A stretch of 64,000 nt of DNA from Agapetus fuscipes. Taxonomy: Eukaryota; Arthropoda; Insecta; Trichoptera; Glossosomatidae. Positions 33,731 through 43,162 of the stretch are shown here, piece by piece. The DNA is taken from positions 9,181,001 through 9,245,000 of the forward strand of contig OX637332.1 of the NCBI GenBank assembly GCA_951799405.1, given 5' to 3'. The stretch's first letter is position 1; each line of letters begins with the position of its first letter. The translations under genes were made by a program, and so were the position numbers. The notes under the pieces were generated by a model, which did not search any database, was not told where the DNA came from, and saw nothing but the letters and a program-made list of their open reading frames with translations.

Positions 33731-34406
33731 GGTTCCATGAAAGAACGACGCAGTGACAAAACGACACATGACATAGCGACACACGACAGAACGACACATG
33801 ACAGAACAACAAATGAAAGATCACGCTGACAAAAATCATCAACGGACAAAACATCACATACTTAGGTACACCGCGTGTTGTTGGCATTTCTTGGACCGGT
33901 CCGTAGTCCAGTGGTAACACTACGGACTTGTAAATGGAAGGTTGTGGATTTGAATCCCGGCGGAGCACAAAAATACACCATTTATATTTCCAAATGTGCT
34001 CTTCGCTGGGTTGAAAAATTCATAAACCTTTACCAAAGACCGGTCACTGAAAGGTCCATCCAACCTTAACAACAACTGGATCTTGCTTGAGAATTGGCGC
34101 TTTCTACAGCGACGACCAAGCTCGCAGAGGGCTCTTAAGGTGTGATACACACCAAAATAGCGCTTACGAAATAAATTATCCTAATATTATTATTATTATA
34201 TAGATAAAAAAGTCACATACCATAAACGGCACATGAAAAAAAATTCATAGTGATGTATTTTCTGTGTTGTTTGGTCATTGTGATGTTGTGTCATGTGATG
34301 TTTTATCGTGTGTTTTTCTGTCATTTGTCATTCTATCGTGTGTCCTTCCGTCATGTGTCGTTATGTCATGTGTCGTTTTGTCACTGTGTCGTTCCAACCT
34401 GTCACC
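33731..34406. mobile_element. Foldback-like element 1, copy 2, SINE inside
   Basis: The left arm (33731-33860) has ACGACACATGACATAGC repeats. The right arm (34211-34406) is inverted and ends TGTGTCGTTCCAACCTGTCAC. A SINE-B occupies the core. The inner arm segments carry the family words GACAAAACATCACAT and GATGTTTTATCGTGTG. Cys/His-rich frames here are repeat products. Confidence 0.8.
33861..34200 (+). mobile_element. SINE-B, full copy with 5' leader
   Basis: TAGTCCAGTGGTAACACTACGG (A-box region at 33904) and GTGGATTTGAATCCCGGCGG (B-box region at 33942) form the tRNA-like head. The body includes CTTCGCTGGGTTGAAAAATT, ACCAAAGACCGGTCACTGAA, GAGGGCTCTTAAGGTG and an (ATT)n tail at 34187-34198. 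About 30 bp upstream of the head (TAGGTACACCGCGTG to GGCAT) is shared with the 53.6 kb copy, so the family has a 5' leader. Confidence 0.88.
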
Positions 34407-34831
34407 GCATACGAGTACATAAAGTACATGCCTCACAAAGGGCTGGGTAGCGCTCTTTCAAAACATGCGACCTTACAATATCCTTGTGTACCTGTTTCAT
34501 AAATATTTAAAAGTATGCTTAGGGTCAAAAGGCCAGTCATTAGTTTAGTTTTTAAGGGTTTGCTTTCAGCATTCTCTCATTAGAGGTCCATGTTTAATTC
34601 AGATTTTAATTAATGATTATATTTTGCATTGTTTGTGTATTAACACTGTGAAAATTCCTATTGTTTAGTTCAAGTGTTTTGTTTGAATTCATTCAAAAAA
34701 ATTATAAATTAAATTAATGATTATTCTTGTTTTCTATATTCAGAACGTTAGTCTCTTCGCCGTAAATTTGACTTAATCATTTTCAGAAAAGAGATTCGTA
34801 CTTCTGAAGCACAATAATTATTTTGTATATA
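34407..34831. other. Unique AT-rich DNA
   Basis: Nothing recognised. Confidence 0.35.
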
Positions 34832-35070
34832 TGCGGTATGCGGCTGACCACCCATGCTGTTAAAAATGGTTCACTTTGCCAATGTCACTTTTGTTTCAGG
34901 GAAGGACGGCAAGAGTTGCAGGGTGTTTGTCCGTTTGAGATTTGGGTTTTTATGTTGCAGGTTCACATGCGGCATGTACAAGCGCGAACTTGTACGTGTC
35001 TGCTTGTGAGAATGCATATAATGTTAATCTCTAATGTAACATATCTTTGCAACTTAGATTAGATTAGATT
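34832..35070 (+). mobile_element. LINE 3' tail with (ATTAG)n
   Basis: TATGCGGTATGCGGCTGACC to CTTAGATTAGATTAGATT. A degraded SINE-A follows after about 20 bp. Confidence 0.85.
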
Positions 35071-35088
35071 TGACCAAAGTCCGATCGA

Positions 35089-35312
35089 TAGCTTAGTTAG
35101 TAAAACAATTGTTCAATGCCAGAAGGCTAAGATAAGATCACCAACAAGGGTGTCAGAAATGATTCTCCATTTTGATTATTATTTCAAACTCAAATATCAA
35201 ACAATCGAGGCGATGTACTTAACCTTTACAATAAAGCAAAAACTGCTCTTCTAAACTCTTTCGGGTACAACGTTGTAAGAAGTCTCACTGCATGTGTAGC
35301 TTAACTCAACAC
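35089..35312 (+). mobile_element. Degraded SINE-A
   Basis: GTCCGATCGATAGCTTAGTTAG (A box), then AACAAGGGTGTCAGAAATGA, TCGGGTACAACG and TGCATGTGTAGCTTAACTC. The B box is lost. Confidence 0.7.
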
Positions 35313-35570
35313 CTAGCAAAAACTGCCATATACACCTCAAAGGTAAAACTGAATTCACGTATTGAGCTAATTTAGGTTACTCAGATAAATCCACTTTTTT
35401 TCTTTTTCTACCACTGAAAACACTGAAAAAGTTGTAATTTAGATCTATTTCATGAAACATTCCTTCTAATTACTTCGCTTTCTACGACAAGTTACACCCA
35501 ATAAAATGCTGTATCCACGATTTCTCAAATCAATGACTCAGTACTTATTCAGATTTACCTTTTCTCCCAG

Positions 35571-35656
35571 AGGAGGCAACTCTGCAGAGGCTCTGGCCAC
35601 CCCTAGCGGAATGGCGACAGAGTTACAGTTACAGTTACAGTTACAGTTACAGTTAC
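35571..35656 (+). pseudogene. LINE 3' end, (TTACAG)n family
   Basis: CAACTCTGCAGAGGCTCTGG and CCACCCCTAGCGGAATGGCG encode QLCRGSGHP-stop, as at 16460-16491. Five TTACAG units follow at 35623-35655. A heavily 5'-truncated copy. Confidence 0.75.
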
Positions 35657-35926
35657 CTATAAGGTTGCGATGTCATATTATACTATTTGTTAATTTTCAA
35701 TTTGTTTGTCAAAGCAACAGCATGATTATTTATATTGAATTAACTTTATTGTAGGCACAGACCACGCGTGCCTGTATGGTTGGATGCAACAGGACCAAGG
35801 GGAAAGTTGAAAGGGTAATATTTACAAAGTCGTCCCTCAAAACTTAGACCAGCCCCCCCCCCACGCAGGACGAGTACAAGACAGATTGTCCCTCAAGTTT
35901 TCTTTCTGAGCGGCTCAATGCGGGTC

Positions 35927-36597
35927 ATAATGCGTGCTGCTACAAATCGGTCAGAGAAAACTCATCTCAGACAGTTTGTTCATGGACAAATAAGTCACAC
36001 GACAGTTTATCGGTCTATCATATTTCAGCAAAAGACAACTCGGCGACAGATAGTCCACAGATAAATCGGTCACGGATCTATAATCTAAGCTGCCAAGATA
36101 AATTAAAATTGAAGGCTCTTTTTAAATGCATATCCACGGACAGGCACATGGGTTTGCAACTACACATTCTGCATGTGTGCATACAAAAAACAAAACCTCA
36201 CATGAACATAAGCACGGGGTGTCAGCTTCATACCAACCTATCATTCAAGGAGGATAATGTGGTTAAACCTCAGTTCATTTGGTCAACAACATTTTGGTCT
36301 CTCACAATACAGGTTCGCAAACAGCTTCATCACATAAAACATGCTCTCCAAAAACCGTTTAAAATTACTCTAGTTTTCTATGATGGAGCTGTCCGTAGAC
36401 CATTAGGTACTATGTGACAGAAAATTCGTTGACTAGAAAGTCGTGTGGACAAGCTATCGCGTGACCGAATTCTCCGTGATCACTGTGTTAGTGAACGAGT
36501 TGTCAGTAAGCAAAAAAAATTGTGGACGAACTATCGAGTGACCGATTTGTCCATGGCTGAACTGTCTGTGACCGATTTTTTGTGGATCCGTCATTAT
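35927..36597. mobile_element. Foldback-like element 2, LINE tail inside
   Basis: The left arm (35927-36078) carries ACAAATCGGTCAG, CAGACAGTTTGTTCATGG and ACAAATAAGTCACACGACAG. The right arm (36415-36597) is inverted, with TGTCCATGGCTGAACTGTCT, GTGACCGATTTTT and ends CGTCATTAT against CATAATGCG. The short words ATCGGTCAC, GACAGTT and GGACAAAT repeat in each arm. The sequence family differs from element 1, but the design is the same. A minus-strand LINE tail sits in the core. Confidence 0.7.
36080..36252 (-). repeat. LINE 3' tail inside foldback element 2
   Basis: CTATAATCTAAGCTGCCAAG to CCAACCTATCATTCAAGG, with the middle third deleted. Confidence 0.75.
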
Positions 36598-37271
36598 AGG
36601 AAAGGGGCAAACACCGGCGTACTTCTTAGGGGAATTTAACTATTTAGGATGGAATTTGCTTCTTGGGGTGCCTGTGAGCGAGGGGGCGGAGAGATTTCGC
36701 AAGGTTGAAATGCATCCCCCTCGCGGTGGGACTGAGAAAAAATAACAAGGGAATAAATCAAAGTATTAGGCGGTTATTCTATTGTTTCAATTTATGGCGA
36801 GTATACTTTGACAATGAAGAATGGGTATTGTGGAGAAATGACAGTTTCTCCCCCCCCCCATAAATATTGAGATTCAAGAAAATGCTGTTTTAAATTATGA
36901 AATATAAAATCAGTTACGCTTGCAAACTGAATTTAATGCGTTTTGTCTGATGTTTCATATTGAATGAACTACCTCCCGATCATATCAAAATTGAGTTAAT
37001 TTTTTTAGCATAAACACATTCGTAAAATGAATGCTTTTATTTTGTTTCTTCTTTTGGTGTCCTTTATATCGAAGATCGGCCATAATCATTGCTATTTTGA
37101 CCTTGGATGCTGCGGATCGAAACAGGGGATTGATAGTTTTGTTGTTATATTTTTTCATACGAAAGCTTTAATTCAGTCGTAAAATTATAATCAAAATAAA
37201 AAAATACTTTTTACTGTTTTTTAAACATTTAAAAAGACATATAATTTTTACTGTTTACTTCAAATTAAATA
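36598..37271. other. Unique DNA with C runs
   Basis: A C10 run at 36851-36860 and a GC-rich block 36650-36740. No gene seen. Confidence 0.35.
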
Positions 37272-37391
37272 ATCTTTAATCTAAGTTGTAAGTGTTAATG
37301 AATGTAAAAATAAACATGCACCTTGCTAATCTTGCCGAATTTCCTTGAAACAGGGGTGACCTCGGCAAAAGTGGACCATTTTTTGCAGATA
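37272..37391 (-). repeat. LINE 3' tail with large deletion
   Basis: Keeps TTAATCTAAGTTG and CTTGAAACAGGGGTGACC to ATTTTTTGCAGATAGG. The middle is deleted. Confidence 0.7.
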
Positions 37392-37996
37392 GGGAAAAAG
37401 TCTAGAATTCCACAGTTTAATTAAAACCGATTAAACTTTTTATTATTTTCTTGCGGTTTCGTTACTCATATCCGTTGCCAACCCATCATTTTTTATTTCT
37501 TTATAATTGCGCTTTGAGTCACATTATTTTTAAAACACAGAAAATAGCTCTGTTGAAAAAGCGCACATTCAAAGTTACAGCAAACACAAATACACGACAT
37601 ATTTCTTTCAACACAAAAGCTTAAGGACCCATCCTTTTTTTGTGCAAACATGTTTCTTTTTTGTTTCATTTTTTTTCCTGTTAAGCGGTCGCGCAAAAAC
37701 GCCGAATTTCTTTTGTTGTGTTAAAAGACACCGATGAAAACGTAATCACCATTTAAAAGGAAGATTTATTGACGACAGCTTCCTACCGCAAAAAAAAGCA
37801 AGCTAGTCATTTTTACATTCGTTACAAATTAAATTTTAAATGTTGTATTTTTTGCATGTACTTTTTATGTTATGTTATTACAAAAAATATAAATTCTCAT
37901 TTTTAATACAAAACATTCAATAAAATGTATAAGAAAATTAAAATGGTTACTTTATAACAACTATTGTCCATACATTTTTATATGTCTTAAGTCAAT
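37392..37996. other. Unique AT-rich DNA
   Basis: Nothing recognised. Confidence 0.35.
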
Positions 37997-38219
37997 AATC
38001 TGCAATCTAGTTTGCAAAGATATGTTGTAGGCGTATACTCAATGCACGTCCACAGACAGACACGTATGTAAAAAAATCAAACCTCAAATGAACATAAAAA
38101 GGTTGGCAGGAGTAGCAAACTCTTGCCAACCTTCCCTGAAACCGGGGACGCATTGGCAGTAGAAATCCAAATTTTTACATTATGGTGGTCAGTTTCATAT
38201 CATCCTTTTAGTCAAGGAA
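37997..38219 (-). repeat. LINE 3' tail
   Basis: GCAATCTAGTTTGCAAAGAT to ATCCTTTTAGTCAAGG. A local repeat of GTTGGCAGGAGTAGCAAAC precedes the normal CTTGCCAACCTTCCC block. Confidence 0.75.
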
Positions 38220-38291
38220 TTAATTAAGGTACGCGAGAACAGTGTCAGCTGAAAAAAAACGTCATATCTCAAAATACGAGTTGAAATAAAG

Positions 38292-38372
38292 GCTGACCAT
38301 AAAAACGTACTTCGAAAAATTTATTTACTTTGCCAATGTTACCCTGTTTTAAAAGAAAGGTCTAAGGGCTAA
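38292..38372 (+). repeat. LINE 3' tail fragment
   Basis: GGCTGACCATAAAAACG, CTTTGCCAATGTTACCCTG and GAAAGGTCTAAGGGCTAAC. Opposite in orientation to its left neighbour. Confidence 0.6.
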
Positions 38373-38815
38373 CTGTAATAACTTTCCACAGCGTTTCACA
38401 AAAAAAAATCGAAAATTTATAAATTTAAATTTATGCTGAGTTTATTTTTGAAAAATTCAATCCAGGGCAGGCAATCTAAGTTGCTTTCAAAATAAAATGG
38501 CAGCCCTCATTCAGTAGGTAAGCGTGTATTTATTTTTACGAATCCTATTTAGATGTAAGATTTCAATTGCAGCGTCATTTTAAAGCCACATTTGCACCCT
38601 CCAGTATCCCAAGTACCAAAACTTCACATTCAAACACAACCTTAGCGTTTCACCAAAATGTTGGGGAAAGTCAAACGTTCACCAGATGCGCTTTTCAGTT
38701 TGTGTGCATTATTTGGTCGAGTTTAAAGGGAAAGTTTTATGCTAGCCGTACACAGTTTCCTTCTTTAATATCCTTGGCAGACTGCAATCGTGTCTATTAA
38801 CATCTTACATTTCAG

Positions 38816-38926
38816 TACGCATGTAAATGCAACCAAAATGGATGCCTCGATGTAATATTCGGCGTGCAAATGACAGTGGCAACTTCGTCCAGACAGAACA
38901 GTTCACATTCTCTTACTGGTGTGGAG
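38816..38926 (+). CDS. Possible internal coding exon, 37 codons
   Basis: An acceptor-like TTACATTTCAG ends at 38815, with a branch-point-like CTATTAAC about 20 bases before it. The segment stays open in one frame for exactly 37 codons (YACKCNQNGCLDVIFGV at the start, SSRQNSSHSLTGVE at the end). It ends at GAG|GTTAGTG, a fair donor (GT at 38927). Both ends are therefore phase 0. No dispersed repeat overlaps it, and base use is less AT-biased than around it. The Cys-rich start followed by a Ser-rich stretch does not let me name a family. Without the donor the frame would stop within five codons, so it would be an internal exon. Confidence 0.35.
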
Positions 38927-39030
38927 GTTAGTGAATAGTGTTTTTGAATTAAAAGATTTTTTTATTTAAAAATATAAATATGGGTTAACGGAGCACTCAA
39001 GACGCACCTTTTTAGAAAGTCTTATCCATG

Positions 39031-39127
39031 ATCGGAGAGGGCCCTTGAGGTGTGACACACACAAAAACGGCGCTCTTTTATCATTTGTAATTTAAAATAA
39101 ATTAGCCTGATTTTATTATTATTATTA
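39031..39127 (+). mobile_element. SINE-B 3' end
   Basis: GGCCCTTGAGGTGTGACACA, AACGGCGCTC, AATAAATTAGCCTGATTTTA and an (ATT)n tail. The 5' part is missing. Confidence 0.75.
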
Positions 39128-39263
39128 AAAGTCGAACAAAAAGATTACTATTTTTTGAAAACTTATTGCATATTATTCAGATTTTGTAAGCGTTTTTATA
39201 TTCGTGTTTCGTTTGGTTTTTCTAATTACTATTTCTACTTATTAGTTTCAATGAGATATCTCA

Positions 39264-39764
39264 TCTAATCTAATCTAATCTAAGCTGCAAGGATATATAC
39301 CATTTAAGATTTATATTAAATGCATTGTTCCTTGACTTATAGGTTGTTATGCGGCTGACCACCCATAATGTAAAAATTGGTTCACTTTGCCAATGTCACC
39401 TCTGTTTCAGGGAAGGACGGCAAGAGTTGCAAGGCTTATGTTCATTTGAGATTGGGTTTTTATATTGTAGGTCCACATGCGGCATGTGTTAGCGCGAAAT
39501 TATACATATCTGCTTGTGGGAATGCATTTAATATAAAACTTAAATGATATATATCTTTGCAGCTTAGATTAGATTAGATTAGATTAGACATTCTCACAAG
39601 CAGACATGTATAATTTCGCGCTAACACATGCCGCATGTGGACCTACATTATAAGAACCCATCTCAAATGAACATAAGCCCTGCAACTCTTGCCGTCCTTC
39701 CCTGAGACAGGGGTGACATTGGCAAAGTGAACCATTTTTTCACAGTATGGGTGGTCAGCCGCAA
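39264..39764 (-). repeat. LINE 3' tail split by a younger LINE tail
   Basis: The minus-strand copy is in two parts, 39264-39326 and 39589-39764, that join cleanly at ...AAATGCATT / CATTCTCACAAGCAGAC. The interruption is the plus-strand copy at 39327-39588. CATT appears on both sides as a 4 bp target duplication. Confidence 0.88.
39327..39588 (+). mobile_element. LINE 3' unit with defined ends and TSD
   Basis: The 262 bp insertion begins GTTCCTTGACTTATAGG and ends with AGATTAGATTAGATTAGATT-AGA. It is flanked by CATT at 39323-39326 and 39589-39592. Because it sits inside another copy, its ends are known to the base, apart from the ambiguity of the short duplication. The 5' end coincides with the start point of many other copies. 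Confidence 0.88.
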
Positions 39765-39816
39765 GATACACTTATTAAAACTAAAAAGCCATCAACATAA
39801 CCGAACAACTGACACT

Positions 39817-40002
39817 ATAATCTTTAATTTAAGTTCATGTGCATGTTGACATTTAAGAATCATATTAAGTGCATGCCTGCAAATAGAAACGTATAAGTTT
39901 GCGCTCATAAACGTTACATGTGTACTTACAAATTAATATCAAAATCTGAAATGAACATAAATCCTGCAACTTTTGCGCGACCTTCCCTGTAAAAGAGGTC
40001 TC
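39817..40002 (-). repeat. LINE 3' tail
   Basis: ATAATCTTTAATTTAAGTTC to GCGCGACCTTCCCTGTAAAA. The ORF-proximal end is lost. Confidence 0.7.
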
Positions 40003-40076
40003 GTAACTCTTGATCCCTCAAATCTTTATAATCCATTTTTACCAATGATTTTTTATTCAAAGTAAGCAAAAAGTCT

Positions 40077-40266
40077 AATGTAATCTAATTTAATTTAAGT
40101 TGCAAAATATATCTAACATTAGAGATTCACATTATATGCATTTTCACAAACATGGAAGTATAAGTTCGCGCTTAACATGCCGCATGTGGACCTAAAATAT
40201 AAAACCCGTATTTCAAATGAACATACACCCTGCAACTACTGCCGACCTTCACTGAAACAGGGGTAG
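40077..40266 (-). repeat. LINE 3' tail
   Basis: TAATCTAATTTAATTTAAG tail, GCTTAACATGCCGCATGTGG and CTTCACTGAAACAGGGG. Truncated at the ORF-proximal end. Confidence 0.75.
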
Positions 40267-40441
40267 TACAGTGCCTAGTTAACGTACCTACATAAAACTG
40301 TTCATTTCCAAATTTATTTATTTTTACAAAAGTTTAAAGGCTTTTGATAAAATACCAGAGTTTTTTTTCAATAGGTAATGTTAAACGACACTTCATAATT
40401 TCAATATACAAACCCTTAAAATTTTAAAATTGTTTCCTCAG

Positions 40442-40640
40442 TTTAGCAAGCAAATGTGTAGTCTTCAGAATGGCAGTGTGCGGGGTTATATTAGTGGGTG
40501 GCGGTGGTGTTATCAGGACCGGGGAGCTCTCCACGACGAACTTTGGAGGAGTTCCGGTCGCCAGCGAGATTGTCGAGGACATAATATCACCAGCTGCAGA
40601 CACAAAGCGAGGATCTCCTCATCACCAGCGGGAGACGTGA
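40442..40640 (+). CDS. Exon-like open segment in a GC-rich island
   Basis: After the acceptor-like TTTCCTCAG (AG at 40440-40441) one frame stays open for 66 codons, starting LASKCVVFRMAVCGVILVGG and continuing through GGVIRTGELSTTNFGGVP to TGA near 40638-40640. A possible ATG lies at 40470. The segment is clearly GC-richer than its surroundings and overlaps no repeat in this window. The other two frames are also fairly open (one 79-codon frame over 40430-40669), so composition alone could explain it. It could be a terminal exon or a scrap of an unrecognised transposon. No family is recognisable. Confidence 0.25.
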
Positions 40641-40770
40641 GGGGAATGATGAACTTCACAGATGGATGAACAATCGACGTCAAGATATGCTACAGCGGCC
40701 GTTCATTAAGCTCGAGATGATGACCTTGTGCAGTGGGTTGGTGCGAGGGATACGAGTGAAAAATAAACAA

Positions 40771-40824
40771 CTGGTCTTTAGTCTAGTGGTTAACGCTACG
40801 GGTTTATAAACGAAAGGTTGTGAA
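40771..40824 (+). mobile_element. SINE-B head fragment
   Basis: CTGGTCTTTAGTCTAGTGGT, TAACGCTACGGG and ACGAAAGGTTGTG match the A-box to pre-B-box part. Confidence 0.7.
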
Positions 40825-40857
40825 AAAATCGTTCACTAAAAATTGTTTTTTTGTTTA

Positions 40858-40945
40858 CCTGAGTTAGCCTCTGAGGATGGACGGATAATGTCCGATAGCG
40901 CTTTTGCAATCTAACTCAAATAAACTGTGAAAATAAAAGCATATT
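40858..40945 (+). repeat. Small repeat family D
   Basis: GAGTTAGCCTCTGAGGATGG, ACGGATAATGTCCGATAGCG and CTCAAATAAACTGTGAAAAT. Copies at 45582-45660 (+) and 60118-60175 (-). The end is rich in AATAA words, so it may be the 3' end of a retroelement. Confidence 0.65.
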
Positions 40946-41005
40946 AAATATGAATTTTCATTCCATAAATGCACAAACTTTAGAAAATTAAAAAATCGTA
41001 AACTG

Positions 41006-41039
41006 TTAATGACTGTTTTTACCAAAAAACAGTCATTAA
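41006..41039. other. Perfect 15 bp hairpin
   Basis: TTAATGACTGTTTTT at 41006-41020 pairs with its exact complement at 41025-41039 across the loop ACCA. Confidence 0.7.
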
Positions 41040-41092
41040 TATCCAATACAGCATCAACTAAGTGAATCATGCAGATATTTATTTATTTTTTA

Positions 41093-41152
41093 TTCCTTGA
41101 ACTTGCCAATGCCACCCCTAGTTCAGTGTAAGACGGTAAAGCCTGGTAGTTT
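41093..41152 (+). repeat. LINE 3' tail fragment
   Basis: TTCCTTGAACTTGCCAATGC, CACCCCTAGTTCAG and AGACGGTAAAGCCTGG; internally deleted. Confidence 0.6.
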
Positions 41153-42106
41153 CAAGGTAAATAAATATATGTGGCCTTAAACTGATAAACAAAACTACAC
41201 GTACGATTAACATGAGTGTGTTATTTTTATTCAATATAAAGTCGCTTCACTTACGTTGAAAATACCGGGCCTAAGAGTTGCCAACTTAATGTCAAGATTA
41301 CGGTTTCTTCTGTAAGCCAACATTTAGCATGAATTCAGTGAGAATTTTTTTCTACTTATATACATAATACGTACATACAGTCGAAATTGTGAATTATAGA
41401 TACCTTATTATCCGATTTTAGTAAGTAATAAAACACCGAGACATATAGATCGGCCATGTAAGCAAAAGAGGCAGAAGGAAATTTCACATTTTTGTTATGA
41501 ACAATATTACGCTCAAGGTGATATTAAAAAAGCACACACACACACACACACATCAAAAACTTTTATAAAAAACAGTATAGAATAAACACTTATTTATTTT
41601 TTAACTTTTCACACCTCATTCCTTAAATTCCAGAAAATTGCCTTACATTTTCATTGAAATCCAAGAAAAATCTAAACTTTGATTCATTGTATTCTACCCT
41701 CAAACTGTGTGCATTTACCAAAAGCTCCCTTTTCACATATAATTATATAATTCGTGTAAGCAGTCTCCACATTATCTGTGTACTTATTCACTCGGTATAT
41801 ATTTAATTATCTAATAAGATAAAGCCGAAACTTGCTTTGGGGTGAGGAGCCAAGTTTGAAGAGAGCGCACCAGGAATTGGGGTTCCATAGAATAAAGCAC
41901 AAGTTTGGTAAGGACAGTGATAACGCCAAGGCACTTATTTACTCTTCATACGGTAAAACATTTACTTGTGGTTCTTCTCCTGATAAGGTGTTTTTTTTTT
42001 TTGGAAAATTTCATACCTGAATAAACCTCCTTTATTAACATTACAGTAGCCACCGTTTATTCAAACCCAAAATAAAAAATAAACCCATCAAGGTTTTCTT
42101 AGCAAG
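41153..42106. other. Unique DNA with a (CA)n microsatellite
   Basis: A (CA)n run of nine or so units lies at 41533-41552. No gene or dispersed repeat recognised. Confidence 0.4.
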
Positions 42107-42175
42107 AAGGAAATGAAAGAAGTATGTAAGGACAGAAATAAATGGTGGTTGATCTGTAATGTTAGTACTTAGTGG
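42107..42175 (+). pseudogene. LINE ORF2 C-terminal end
   Basis: EMKEVCKDRNKWWLICNVST is readable, ending at TAG. It is followed 101 bp later by a full LINE 3' unit. The spacer is alignable with that after 3784 (TATTATT, GTATAAAATGTAATTT), which supports one continuous element. Confidence 0.75.
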
Positions 42176-42275
42176 CTAGGGTTTATTAAATTGGAATTTG
42201 TTTTTATTTGTAAATGGATATTTTGTATTTGGATATTATTATTTAGTGATGTATAAAATGTAATTTGTCGTGTGT

Positions 42276-42536
42276 GTTCCTTGACTTATAGGTTGGTATG
42301 CGGCTGACCACCCATGCTGTAAAAATGGTTCACTTTGACAATGTCACCCCTGTCTCAGGGAAGGATGGCAAGAGTTGCAGGGTGTATGTCCATTTGAGAT
42401 TTGGTTTTTATGTTGTAGGTTCACATGAGGCATGTGCAAGCGTGAACTTGTACGTGCCTGGTTGTGAGAATGCATGTAATGTGAATCTCCAATGTTACAT
42501 ATCTTTGCAACTTAGATTAGATTAGATTAGATTAGA
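42276..42536 (+). mobile_element. LINE 3' UTR with (ATTAG)n
   Basis: Well preserved from GTTCCTTGACTTATAGGTTG to CTTAGATTAGATTAGATTAG. Linked to the ORF2 remnant at 42107-42175. Confidence 0.88.
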
Positions 42537-42914
42537 AATGAGAAACTGGAAAAAGCTGGGACACTGATTCACGTGTTCAGCGTAATGCTGGTTCTCCTTA
42601 CCTGAGAAAAAAACAATCCACACTCTTAGTGCCACGCTTTTGGGGAGCATGGTTAGGAGTTGCACTGTATTTTAATAGAATGTAAGATTACAAAGAGTAG
42701 GAGTGTCTCCTACGACCGACGCCAACGAAATGCGTATAATACCGTTAGTTTGCTTAAGACGGTTTGTCAAATAATGAATATACGAGGTAATATAAATTTA
42801 CAATTTTTACATGTAAGTACCTATATTAGATTTAACGTGGGAAAAAATTATAAAGGTTTAGTTAGAAGACTCACTTGCTAATTTCTAGTAACAATTGTAT
42901 TTTGGTTGTGATGA

Positions 42915-43162
42915 ATTACTTGACTCATAGGTTGGTATGAGGCTGAGCAACAATACTGTAAAATGGTCCACTTTGCCAATGCCATCTCTGATTCAGGAAA
43001 GGTCGGCAAAAGTTGCAGGGCTTACATTTATTTGAGGTTTGGATTTTAATTTGTAAGTACACATGCAGCGTTTGTAAGCAAGAACTAACATTTGTCTGTT
43101 GGTGGGCATGCATTTAATATGAATTTGAATGTTAATAAGTCTTTTTAACTTATTGTAGATAA
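42915..43162 (+). repeat. LINE 3' tail, no ATTAG run
   Basis: TACTTGACTCATAGGTTGGT to TTTTTAACTTATTGTAGATA. Belongs to the variant with ACATGCAGCGTTTGTAAGC. Confidence 0.8.
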
